42,638 nt of DNA, from assembly GCA_017941355.1 (NCBI GenBank), contig JAGAWN010000012.1:1-42638 (forward strand). The letters are read 5' to 3'. The notes beneath the pieces were generated by a model that saw nothing but the letters and a program-made list of their open reading frames with translations, searched no databases and was not told the origin of the DNA. A program made the translations under genes and the position numbers. Positions 16,658 through 23,811 of this stretch are shown one piece after another. The first letter of the stretch is position 1. Each line of letters opens with the position of its first letter. The stretch is from Ruminiclostridium sp. (GTDB lineage Bacteria; Bacillota; Clostridia; Oscillospirales; Ruminococcaceae).

Positions 16658-17068
16658 TTACAGCTTAAACGGACATTTCGGATGCTTACAGTCCTCAGTC
16701 TTATAGCAGGGCGTTCCGTCCAAACCCTTAAAGGGTCGGCAAACTTCGGAACACAATATCTGCTCTATATATTCGCATACACCGTCCAAAATGTTATCGA
16801 CATCCTCAAAATTCCTGTCTGCGTCAAATCCTTTATCGCTTGAGTACATAAGCAGTTCAACAAGTTTCTGAACAGAACTCGCAATGACATCATTCCTTCC
16901 TGTCAAGAAGGTGCTAAACACTTCATCTTCGCTTTCGAGCGGAAAAATCGACTTAGATACGATTCCGCTTTTTTCCAGCGTCTGAAGCTGTTCCTTGACA
17001 TAGCTGTTTGCTATCTCTCTATCAGGAACTATGCTATCATCTATCTCCAATTTTACTACAACATCCAT
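16658..17068 (-). CDS. Unknown protein with Cys-rich tail (136 aa)
   Basis: Most of the protein is acidic and helical. The last 40 residues hold five Cys, ending EVCRPFKGLDGTPCYKTEDC and then KHPKCPFKL. The pattern C-x10-C-x5-C-x4-C-P is shared with the 99-aa protein at 32628-32927, so both may carry the same small metal site. RBS AGGAGAA. It is the last gene of backbone operon B. Function unknown. Confidence 0.7.
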   Translation of the reverse strand: MDVVVKLEIDDSIVPDREIANSYVKEQLQTLEKSGIVSKSIFPLESEDEVFSTFLTGRNDVIASSVQKLVELLMYSSDKGFDADRNFEDVDNILDGVCEYIEQILCSEVCRPFKGLDGTPCYKTEDCKHPKCPFKL

Positions 17069-17079
17069 AAAGCATTCTC

Positions 17080-17319
17080 CTATTCTGTTTTTTCGTCTAT
17101 AATACGGGCTTCATCTGCTCCGAGAGCTACTCCAAGCCCGCCACCATTGTCCCAGCGGACGAACACTGTTCCTATGCCGTCAACGAACTCAACGGTTCCT
17201 TTTGTGCCCATCGGCGGTGCCTGACCGTATTCATCGTTCATTCTTACAAGCTGTACGCGCATACCTTTCTTATAGGTTTCCTTGACAGCCTTGATCTCTT
17301 CATCTGTCGGTATTTTCAT
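17080..17319 (-). CDS. DUF4314-like small protein
   Basis: This 79-aa protein contains MRVQLVRMNDEYGQAPPMGT and KGTVEFVDGIGTVFVRWDNG, the beta-barrel-like signature of DUF4314 proteins found in Firmicute mobile elements. The start at MKIPTDEE uses GGAGG 8 bases upstream; an in-frame GTG five codons earlier sits on the RBS itself. A second copy of the domain lies inside 37404-38063. The domain's function is not known; the fold resembles small SH3-like barrels. Confidence 0.75.
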   Translation of the reverse strand: MKIPTDEEIKAVKETYKKGMRVQLVRMNDEYGQAPPMGTKGTVEFVDGIGTVFVRWDNGGGLGVALGADEARIIDEKTE

Positions 17320-17341
17320 ATCATATGCCTCCACAAATGTT

Positions 17342-17998
17342 CTATATTACGTCACAGTCCTGCTCGAAACCGTAGAAGTCCTCATCGCAGTTAATACACA
17401 AAGAGGTATATCCCGGGGTATTAGATTTGAACAGAGGAAACCCGCATCTACTGCAAATACCTACGCTGTGGTGATACCTTACACAGTCATCGACATTTTC
17501 CTTTGCGTAGCCGCCTTTTTCTATAAGGAACTCGCGAGCCTGTTCTTCAGTATTGAACACAAGCTCGCCGCCCTCGTTGTCAAGCAGATACTCGTCGCCG
17601 TTGATGCCGATACCCTCTATGGGTCTCCCGACGATTACACCGTGTCCGGTATTGGTTATACCAAGAGTCTCGGCTATCTTACTAACAAAGGCATCTGCTG
17701 CGTCTGAATAACTGTCACAGGTTAGATTCGCGCTGTTTTCGTAATAAAGCTCTTTATCATCCTTCCAAAGCGTATATTCGATGTAACGGCTGACGTAACC
17801 CTTGACGCACCCCTCTATATGATAACCGAACAGGTCATAACAGAACATGAATGCTGACACTTTGCTGTCATCGGCAAGGTCAGTGCCGCTTATCATCTCT
17901 TCTGTTTCTCTGACCAGCTCCGAAGCGAGGTAGTTCATAAGCGAAGTTATTTCCGGGGCTTTTTTCTCATTATCGCAGTTATTTACCTGATTTATCAT
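17342..17998 (-). CDS. Unknown protein with C-terminal zinc ribbon (218 aa)
   Basis: An acidic N-terminal region is followed by a C-terminal CSRCG ... CINC pair spaced 16-17 residues apart, typical of a zinc ribbon. The middle contains GVIVGRPIEGIGINGDEYLL, possibly strands around a Gly-rich turn. RBS AAAGGAGG. The start lies inside the end of the upstream Api92-like gene (20-base overlap), so translation is coupled. No known family recognised. Confidence 0.7.
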   Translation of the reverse strand: MINQVNNCDNEKKAPEITSLMNYLASELVRETEEMISGTDLADDSKVSAFMFCYDLFGYHIEGCVKGYVSRYIEYTLWKDDKELYYENSANLTCDSYSDAADAFVSKIAETLGITNTGHGVIVGRPIEGIGINGDEYLLDNEGGELVFNTEEQAREFLIEKGGYAKENVDDCVRYHHSVGICSRCGFPLFKSNTPGYTSLCINCDEDFYGFEQDCDVI

Positions 17999-18788
17999 CT
18001 GAGATTACCTCCTTTATTATATTTGCCATGGCATCAACCAATTCATCCTCTGTGTGAACTATTATAACCCCGCTATCTTCTGCAATATCTGCCTCGTCCT
18101 CGTCACTGTCTTCTTCCCAGCTTACATCGGGAAGACTGTTGAAAGTGATAGTCTTGCCGTCAGAAATGACTCCTCCGTGTTCACCTTGTTCCTCTACCCA
18201 TTCCAGATAGAACGGAACTCCGTGTTCACAGAGCCTTTCAAGCCATTTATCCGGGCAGCACCACGGAGTATCGAATTCTACAATAAGTTTACCGCTTTCA
18301 TCCGTTTTTTCCGGAACGTATGTATTCGATGCATTCCATTTGCAGCCCCAATTGTTCCAGCTCCAGTCATACCAGGATATAGCTCCGTACCGTCGGTAAT
18401 TGCAAACAAGAGTGCGCCCTCTGTTATAACTCGGTCTATATGTTGTTTGCCGTAATTTGCGTGTTCTACTGTACAATTGGCGCACCTTGAACTCAGTAAC
18501 GGACATACCGGAAGGGACTTCACCTTCCCATGGGTATACTGTGGAGCTATCGTTGATTTTGCAGCTGTCAAGCAATTGCTTATTCCGTATCATTGATTTG
18601 AGGGGCTTTTTTAGCCTTCCTGACAGATAGTAGTAGATATCTGTGTGCAAACCTACGCTATGAAGCAGTCCGTCGACAGATGTAGGCTTTGGAGCAATAA
18701 TATTAAAGTCAACCTTTCCTTCCATATTAACGATCTTATCAAGATAGTCGAGTTTTACAGTCAGATAGTTAAATACCCAGTTTGCCAT
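17979..18788 (-). CDS. Api92-like protein with ferredoxin-like domain
   Basis: This 269-aa protein starts MANWVFNYLTVKLD and contains WYDWSWNNWGCKWNAS and then VEFDTPWCCPDKWLERLCE. This order (NWxxNxLxV, NWGxKWxA, FxTxWxPP) matches Api92-like proteins, seen in phages and conjugative elements. The function of the family is not established. A very acidic C-terminal tail (SWEEDSDEDEADIAED) is added here. RBS AAGGTGA. Its presence supports a mobile-element origin of this operon. Confidence 0.82.
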   Translation of the reverse strand: MANWVFNYLTVKLDYLDKIVNMEGKVDFNIIAPKPTSVDGLLHSVGLHTDIYYYLSGRLKKPLKSMIRNKQLLDSCKINDSSTVYPWEGEVPSGMSVTEFKVRQLYSRTRKLRQTTYRPSYNRGRTLVCNYRRYGAISWYDWSWNNWGCKWNASNTYVPEKTDESGKLIVEFDTPWCCPDKWLERLCEHGVPFYLEWVEEQGEHGGVISDGKTITFNSLPDVSWEEDSDEDEADIAEDSGVIIVHTEDELVDAMANIIKEVISDDKSGK

Positions 18789-18814
18789 TTTTCACCTTCT
18801 CTTTCTTATCTCAC

Positions 18815-19066
18815 TCATTTAGCTTCAGCAATTTTAACTTCCTTGATATTGCCATAAAACAGATCATCTCCGAAAACCAGAATAGAAAAACTGTCGGGAG
18901 TCTTGTTCTGATCCTTTATCTGGCTTTTCTCAAAGTCTGCCAATACAGCTTTGTAGATAGTATTAAGCGCTTTTCGTGCCGCACTGATACCGACAAATAT
19001 ATCAGTAGTGCTTACCTCGGTGGTTACATTGTCGGCCGATGCCACAATATACATCTTCTTACTCAT
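18815..19066 (-). CDS. Unknown small protein (83 aa)
   Basis: This 83-aa protein begins MSKKMYIVASADNV and has a strand-helix-strand pattern without Cys clusters or membrane segments. GGAGG lies before the ATG, and the start overlaps the end of the upstream 129-aa gene by 8 bases. It belongs to operon B. No family recognised. Confidence 0.65.
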   Translation of the reverse strand: MSKKMYIVASADNVTTEVSTTDIFVGISAARKALNTIYKAVLADFEKSQIKDQNKTPDSFSILVFGDDLFYGNIKEVKIAEAK

Positions 19067-19448
19067 TTTTATCCTCCAGTACTGATTTTTTCAGCTCGCT
19101 CTGCGGTATTATCCTTCCATCGGGAGTCTTTGCAATCAGCAGCTCTCCCGTTTCACGAAGTTCCTCTCTCCCAGCAATGAAAGTGTCAAGGAGCTTAAGC
19201 ATACCGTTATAGCCCGTAAGCCGTGCCTTTTTGACAGTAAACTCGTTTTTCTCTATGAAACTCTTTACATCAAGCAGAGCTTTGGTATAACCCTTGATAT
19301 AGTCTGAACGCAGTCTTTGGATTCCGCCCATTCTCTCATAAGTACGGGATACAGGGCATTTACCGCAATAACTGTCACTGCCATAGTAACATTCACAGCA
19401 AACGATATCCACAGCTCCTACAAATTCGTTATATTTCTTATCAGCCAT
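19059..19448 (-). CDS. Unknown Cys-containing protein (129 aa)
   Basis: The start is placed at MADKKYNEF, with GTGAGG upstream; a longer ORF to 19568 overlaps the neighbour and has no RBS. The N-terminal part holds CCECYYGSDSYCGKCPVS, five Cys in about 20 residues, a likely metal site. The rest is helical with a stretch ending KTPDGRIIPQSELK. Operon B. No family recognised. Confidence 0.68.
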   Translation of the reverse strand: MADKKYNEFVGAVDIVCCECYYGSDSYCGKCPVSRTYERMGGIQRLRSDYIKGYTKALLDVKSFIEKNEFTVKKARLTGYNGMLKLLDTFIAGREELRETGELLIAKTPDGRIIPQSELKKSVLEDKNE

Positions 19449-19467
19449 ACATAACCTCACTTTCCTG

Positions 19468-19965
19468 TTATCCCATGCAGCGGAAGACTTCCCAAACATA
19501 AACATCATCGCCCGCGGCATAGAGGACAGCGGAATTTTCGGTAAGATAAGATATTTGATCCCACTCATCTCCGGGAATGTTATGATCGAGCTCCTTATAT
19601 GCTTTACTCATCATTTCGGTTGCCGTTATTTTTGTGGGATAAACAGTGCGTTCTATACTTGTCCCGTCTGAAGAAACGAGCTCATAGGGAACCTTATACG
19701 CGATCCAAACATCTGCATTATCGATAACACGAGCATCTATGACCTCGACTCCGAAATGCTCTGAAAGCTTATCGTACACAAATTCACGCGGATTGTCGAT
19801 CTCATCCTCACCGTCCATTGAACTGCACCAGTTATACTCTATCCAGTCGAACCCATTATCTATGTGCATAGACTTACCGCAGAGCTTATGTATAAGTTTC
19901 TCAAACTGATACCAGTCTCTTACTATACATCCGTATAGCTTGTCACCTTTTGATAGATTCTTCAT
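19468..19965 (-). CDS. Unknown soluble protein (165 aa)
   Basis: The start is placed at MKNLSKGDKLYG, with GAGG a few bases upstream and only 4 bases after the neighbour's stop. The protein is acidic, Trp- and Tyr-rich, with a mixed alpha/beta pattern (DRVIDNADVWIAYKVPYEL region). No catalytic motif seen. Operon B. Confidence 0.65.
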   Translation of the reverse strand: MKNLSKGDKLYGCIVRDWYQFEKLIHKLCGKSMHIDNGFDWIEYNWCSSMDGEDEIDNPREFVYDKLSEHFGVEVIDARVIDNADVWIAYKVPYELVSSDGTSIERTVYPTKITATEMMSKAYKELDHNIPGDEWDQISYLTENSAVLYAAGDDVYVWEVFRCMG

Positions 19966-19969
19966 AGCC

Positions 19970-20182
19970 TCACTCCTCGTTATCGGCATACATATCTTCC
20001 AGTGCATCCGCAACATCATGCAGATTAAACGAGAAGTATGTCCATAGTTCCTCGTCCTTAAAGCCCATTCGGATAAGTTCCTGAATGGTTTCGCTGCTGT
20101 TTCGTCCTATAGCCGTATAGTCTATTATCTCGTTCAGCAGCTCATTTGCCCTTTCTTCCGGTATTCTTGTCCTTTCCGCCAT
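19970..20182 (-). CDS. Unknown small helical protein (70 aa)
   Basis: This 70-aa helical protein contains IIDYTAIGRNSSETIQELIR and then MGFKDEELWTYFSFNLHDV. I believe similar short proteins recur in Firmicute mobile elements, but I cannot name a family. RBS AGGAGG. Operon B. Confidence 0.68.
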   Translation of the reverse strand: MAERTRIPEERANELLNEIIDYTAIGRNSSETIQELIRMGFKDEELWTYFSFNLHDVADALEDMYADNEE

Positions 20183-20191
20183 ATCTTCCTC

Positions 20192-20380
20192 CTAATTCAT
20201 GTCGACCCACGGACCGTCATCACCGACCTGAAGCACTACCGCCGTTACGGAACCGTTATCTACGATAAGTTCCTCATTTTGGTATTTTTCGACAGCTATC
20301 TTTTCAGCCTGTTCTTCGTCTTCCGCCTCGATCTCAAACGCCTGTGAGATATGTTCCTCAATTGTAACCTTGAACTTCAT
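20192..20380 (-). CDS. DpnD/PcfM-like protein
   Basis: This 62-aa protein begins MKFKVTIEEHISQAFEIEAE and continues DEEQAEKIAVEKYQNEELIV, the usual DpnD/PcfM-like layout (two strands, acidic helix, strand). The start at 20380 has AAAGGAAGG upstream; the longer ORF does not. PcfM is known from conjugative plasmids, but no function is established. A divergent paralogue is two genes upstream at 20739-20945. Confidence 0.72.
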   Translation of the reverse strand: MKFKVTIEEHISQAFEIEAEDEEQAEKIAVEKYQNEELIVDNGSVTAVVLQVGDDGPWVDMN

Positions 20381-20393
20381 ACAAACCTTCCTT

Positions 20394-20723
20394 TCATATT
20401 CCGGCAACATAAGTTGATCTTGGAACTTCTTCCGGGTCGTCCGCATCGAATTCTCCCCCGAGCAAAAGCTCCGGCAAATCGCTCCACGGCTTTATGAGCG
20501 TCCCTTTAGGTGTTTCCGTATCAAGCATTATGTTGAACTCCTCGCCTATGCTTGGGTGTATAACTATCATATATCCCTTGCAAAGCCATTCAGTTGTACA
20601 TAAGCATATCTGAGTGGTATCCACATGAGCTTTTCCGCGTATTAACGCTTTGGCTGTATCAGGATACAGATGCAGCGTATCCTCCGGATAATCATCATTG
20701 AACCATATATGCAGTTCCGGCAT
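20394..20723 (-). CDS. Unknown protein (109 aa)
   Basis: The start is placed at MPELHIWFNDDY, since AAGGAGG is 9 bases upstream; the ATG three codons earlier touches the RBS. The protein is beta-rich (LHLYPDTAKALIRG, ICLCTTEWLCKGYMIVIHPS) and acidic. It lies between two DpnD/PcfM-like genes in operon B. No family recognised. Confidence 0.65.
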   Translation of the reverse strand: MPELHIWFNDDYPEDTLHLYPDTAKALIRGKAHVDTTQICLCTTEWLCKGYMIVIHPSIGEEFNIMLDTETPKGTLIKPWSDLPELLLGGEFDADDPEEVPRSTYVAGI

Positions 20724-20738
20724 TTTTATCATCCTCCT

Positions 20739-20945
20739 TCACAATTCGATCCAGTTTCCGCCTTCCACGCCCATAAGAAGTTCGACTCGCTCACCGTCTT
20801 CAAGGGTGAGCTTGCCGTCATAAAAACGGTCAGATAATTTCTGTACTGCTTCTTCGGCATCGACAGCCTCGACAACGAAGGCATAGACCAGCTTTTCTTC
20901 GATCCTTACCTCAAATTCCTGTTTGCGCTTGATTTCTACCTGCAT
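20739..20945 (-). CDS. DpnD/PcfM-like protein, divergent paralogue
   Basis: This 68-aa protein contains FEVRIEEKLVYAFVVEAVDA and EEAVQKLSDRFYDGKLTLED, the same strand-strand-helix-strand order as the 62-aa protein at 20192. It is the first gene of backbone operon B, 45 bases downstream of promoter element B, with an AGGAGG RBS. Two paralogues in one operon suggest paired or interacting roles; no function is known. Confidence 0.65.
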   Translation of the reverse strand: MQVEIKRKQEFEVRIEEKLVYAFVVEAVDAEEAVQKLSDRFYDGKLTLEDGERVELLMGVEGGNWIEL

Positions 20946-20989
20946 TTTGTATTCCTCCTGTCAGATTTCCATAGCCTATTATTTCAAGA

Positions 20990-21047
20990 ACTCCTTTCCT
21001 CATAAGAATGCTATATATATTATGATTACGGGAACGTCACGATTATA
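20990..21047 (-). promoter_or_regulatory. Shared backbone promoter element, copy B (before operon B)
   Basis: Minus strand: TATAAT (21042-21047), 17 bases, CATAAT within CGTAATCATAATATA (21016-21030), 14 bases, then GAGGAAAGGAGT (20990-21001), a variant of the GACGAACGGAGT box. It precedes the eleven-gene operon 16658-20945. Confidence 0.68.
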
Positions 21048-21069
21048 AAAGATCCATGAATACTGATAC

Positions 21070-21098
21070 TTGACATTTTTATGCATTTGTGCTATCTT
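21070..21098 (+). promoter_or_regulatory. Sigma-A promoter of the AlkZ-related gene
   Basis: TTGACA (21070-21075), 17 bases, TATCTT (21093-21098), with TG before the -10. It points to the plus-strand gene at 21153. Confidence 0.75.
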
Positions 21099-21152
21099 TT
21101 CTATAAGATAAATAGATTCGATATTAACGATCCAAAGGGAAAGAGATAATAT

Positions 21153-21920
21153 ATGATTTTTGATAGCGGCTTATTCATAATGAACGGCTCCAAACGCGGA
21201 GATAAGCTCCGTGTACGGACGGCGGATGAACTTGTGGAGCTTATAAACGAGGTGGGATTTCTCCCGCTGTTTTCTAATGAGGTTAAAGGCTTCTCCATGG
21301 AAGAACACGTTCCCGCCGGCTCATGGTGGACAGGCGACATCAATACCGACCCGTGGGAATGGCGTGAAACGATATCCCGTGGGAAGCAGGTCGCTTACGG
21401 AAAATTCTTCGGAAAAAAAGCAGGGTATATAAGCAAAGAGTGGCTGCCATACTTCGCAAATTACCGCCGTGACGGTTACGACTTCGATGCGCGGTATCAG
21501 GACGGGCTTGCTAACCGCCGCCAGAAGCTCATAATGGACTTCTATATGGGCGAGGAAACGAACGGCGATATCGTATGGAAAAAGGACGAGATACTCTCCA
21601 CCGAACTCAAAAAGCTCGCGGGCTTCGGCAAGGGCGGAGAGAAGAACTATCCCGGCATAATTACCGATCTGCAGATGATGCTATATCTGGTAATAACGGA
21701 CTTCCGCAGGCGTGTGAACAAGCGCGGCGAGCAATACGGTATGTCGGTATCGGTGATGTTCCCGCCGGAGGCGGTATGGGGATATGAGGCGGTCACTTCC
21801 GCTTATGGTGAGTCACCGACAGAATCTTATGAGCGCATCACAGCTCATCTTCGGGAGCTTTTCCCGGATGCCGATGATGAAGGAGTGACAGCACTGATAG
21901 GGGCTCCGCCGAGGGATTAG
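21153..21920 (+). CDS. AlkZ-related protein (unknown function)
   Basis: This 255-aa protein contains VELINEVGFLPLF, GKQVAYGKFFGKKAGYISKE and FANYRRDGYDFDARYQDGLA, then KLAGFGKGGEKNYPGIIT, the pattern of Firmicute proteins annotated as AlkZ-related. AlkZ/YcaQ enzymes are winged-helix DNA glycosylases for crosslinks, but this group is short and its activity is unproven. It is alone on the plus strand with its own sigma-A promoter, so it looks like cargo. A second in-frame ATG (MNGSKRG) is a possible start. Confidence 0.72.
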   Translation: MIFDSGLFIMNGSKRGDKLRVRTADELVELINEVGFLPLFSNEVKGFSMEEHVPAGSWWTGDINTDPWEWRETISRGKQVAYGKFFGKKAGYISKEWLPYFANYRRDGYDFDARYQDGLANRRQKLIMDFYMGEETNGDIVWKKDEILSTELKKLAGFGKGGEKNYPGIITDLQMMLYLVITDFRRRVNKRGEQYGMSVSVMFPPEAVWGYEAVTSAYGESPTESYERITAHLRELFPDADDEGVTALIGAPPRD

Positions 21921-21984
21921 TCTGTATTGTCACTTTATCAGGTTGATTTTTATAATATTAACCTGAATTTGTTACATAGGAAAA

Positions 21985-22302
21985 TTGGAACAAATACTTA
22001 TGCTGTTTCTGACTATCATTGTTACGGTAGTGTTTTATTTCATTCTGAAGCATTTCGATACCGCAAACATTATACCGAGTACCATATATGTAACAACAAG
22101 CTTTATGGCAGTGTATCTCACCTTTCGCAGATGTCCGACATTTGCATTGGCTTATGCTGCTAACGATATCGTTCTGATTGTATTATTGTCATCTTTCCCG
22201 ACCCGGGAAAGATGGATTTTTATTGAGGCATATCACTTTGTAATGGACTCCGCCTTGAAATTTCAACGCATATATGTGAGAGATTTTTCGCCTGCCACTT
22301 GA
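21985..22302 (+). pseudogene. Remnant of a PnuC-like nicotinamide riboside transporter
   Basis: The frame reads LTIIVTVVFYFILKHFDTAN, then TTSFMAVYLTFRRCPTFALAYAANDIVLIV across two segments, which matches the C-terminal half of PnuC-type transporters. The first half is absent and the frame then runs into unrelated sequence. There is no ATG or RBS at the beginning. It is best read as a decayed fragment left by rearrangement of the plus-strand island. Confidence 0.65.
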
Positions 22303-22327
22303 AATCCCGAATCGTTTAGTGTATAAT
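22299..22327 (+). promoter_or_regulatory. Sigma-A promoter of the MATE/acyl-ligase operon
   Basis: TTGAAA (22299-22304), 17 bases, TATAAT (22322-22327). It is the only good plus-strand promoter before the MATE gene. Between them lies a fragment of another gene, so the operon may have captured a promoter that once served an AAA-ATPase gene. Confidence 0.72.
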
Positions 22328-22371
22328 ATAATAGATAGAATACTACTTAATGATTGAAGAAGATAAATCTC

Positions 22372-22458
22372 TTGAATAATGTAAGAAAACTCCCCGCAGG
22401 TATACAGAGCTTTGAAAAGCTGAGAAAATATCTGTCAGTCTATGCTGCCGACAGTTTT
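22372..22458 (+). pseudogene. Remnant of an AAA-ATPase-like gene start
   Basis: The frame reads NNVRKLPAGIQSFEKLRKYL. This matches the N-terminus of AAA-ATPase_like/DUF1703 proteins; the intact gene in this window (29940-31508) opens MGQKLPIGVQSFTGLRNNNF. Only the first 20-30 codons remain before the MATE gene. It probably records a deletion or insertion that fused this island. Confidence 0.6.
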
Positions 22459-22485
22459 TCAGAAAAGACTATTATATGATGGAGG

Positions 22486-23811
22486 GTGAAAATAATCACT
22501 ACTGTTGAAAAAAATATCAAAGAACCGTCAATAGCCGCGGTGCTTCCGGTGCAGATATTCACGATGCTGATAAGCATTACCGCAATGTTCATTGACAACC
22601 TGATGATAGGTCAGTACCTTTCTGATGCCGCGCTTGCAGCCTACGGATACACCACACCTGTCACCCTCTTAATAACCGCATTCGGAGGCATGATCGGCAA
22701 CGGCTGTCAGGTGCTCGCAAGCGAAAGCGCGGGACTGGAGGATAATAACAGATTCAACCGTATTTTCTCGACAGCGGCAGTGTCGGGTATTGTTGGTTCT
22801 GTACTTATAGGCTTTGTGATGGTGGCTTTCCCGATACCCGTGTCTGTACTGCTCGGGGCAGCCTCCGATGAAACAATAGCACTTACTGCCGAATATCTTT
22901 GCGGCATAGCCTTTGCCTTCCCCGTGATAGTCACGGTGCTGATAGTACCGAGCTTTATGCAGATGCGCGGCGGAAGAAAGCAGCTTGTTGTTTCTGCTGT
23001 AATGCTGATCGTACTTGATACTGTGTTTGATTTTCTGAATGTTCTGGTATTCAATGGCGGTATGTTCGGAATGGCGCTTGCGTCGGTTTTCAGCTATTAT
23101 ATCAGCTTTGTATATCTGTCGCTGCCCCGCGGAAGCGGCATAAGGCTCTCCGTCAAAGCATTTTCGGGCAAGCTCCTGAAAGAGCTTCTGCGTTACGGCT
23201 TGCTGTATCTTGTATACAAAATGTGTCAGGTGCTTCTCGGTCTGCTTATGAACCACCTACTGACAAAAAAAGGCGGCACGGAATACGCTGCAGCAAACTC
23301 GATCATATCCTCCGTCAACCTCGTCACAGGCTCATTCCCGTCAGGCTTCGGCAGCACAACGACCATGATATGCAGCTATTACATCGGGCAGAAACGCATT
23401 GACAAGATGAAAGAGAAGCTTCGCCAGCTGACGAAGCTCTCGGTGGCAGTAAGCGTATGTATCACAGCATCTGTTCTTTTGCTTGCGCCCGTACTCATAC
23501 AAGCCTTTAACCCCGAAACGCAGCTGACAAGTGATATTGCGGTATTCGGACTGCGATGCTTCTCGATAAGTATGCTGTTCAATATGCTGAACTACATATA
23601 CAAAAACAGCTGTCAGAGTCTGAAAATGCTCAAAAAAGCATATGCCGTATGTGTCCTGAACGACCTGCTGCTACCTGCGGCTGCGGCACTTATTCTGATG
23701 GTATGTGCAGGAATAAATACGCTCTGGCTGAGCTATGCAGCAGGTCAGGGTATTGCGACTATCGTAATAGTACTGTATTATTTACATAAAAAGGAGCGGC
23801 ATCGTTCATGA
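22486..23811 (+). CDS. MATE-family multidrug/lipid efflux transporter
   Basis: This 441-aa protein has about twelve hydrophobic helices and MATE features: FIDNLMIGQYLSDAALAAYG near the N-terminus and a second-half repeat with SVNLVTGSFPSGFGSTTTMI. The start is a GTG inside a GGAGG-like run, so the exact start is uncertain. The stop overlaps the next gene's ATG by 4 bases. MATE proteins exchange drugs, toxins or lipid-linked intermediates for H+ or Na+. Tight coupling to an acyl-ligase/acyltransferase suggests that it flips or exports the acylated product or imports its lyso-lipid substrate. Confidence 0.88.
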   Translation: MKIITTVEKNIKEPSIAAVLPVQIFTMLISITAMFIDNLMIGQYLSDAALAAYGYTTPVTLLITAFGGMIGNGCQVLASESAGLEDNNRFNRIFSTAAVSGIVGSVLIGFVMVAFPIPVSVLLGAASDETIALTAEYLCGIAFAFPVIVTVLIVPSFMQMRGGRKQLVVSAVMLIVLDTVFDFLNVLVFNGGMFGMALASVFSYYISFVYLSLPRGSGIRLSVKAFSGKLLKELLRYGLLYLVYKMCQVLLGLLMNHLLTKKGGTEYAAANSIISSVNLVTGSFPSGFGSTTTMICSYYIGQKRIDKMKEKLRQLTKLSVAVSVCITASVLLLAPVLIQAFNPETQLTSDIAVFGLRCFSISMLFNMLNYIYKNSCQSLKMLKKAYAVCVLNDLLLPAAAALILMVCAGINTLWLSYAAGQGIATIVIVLYYLHKKERHRS

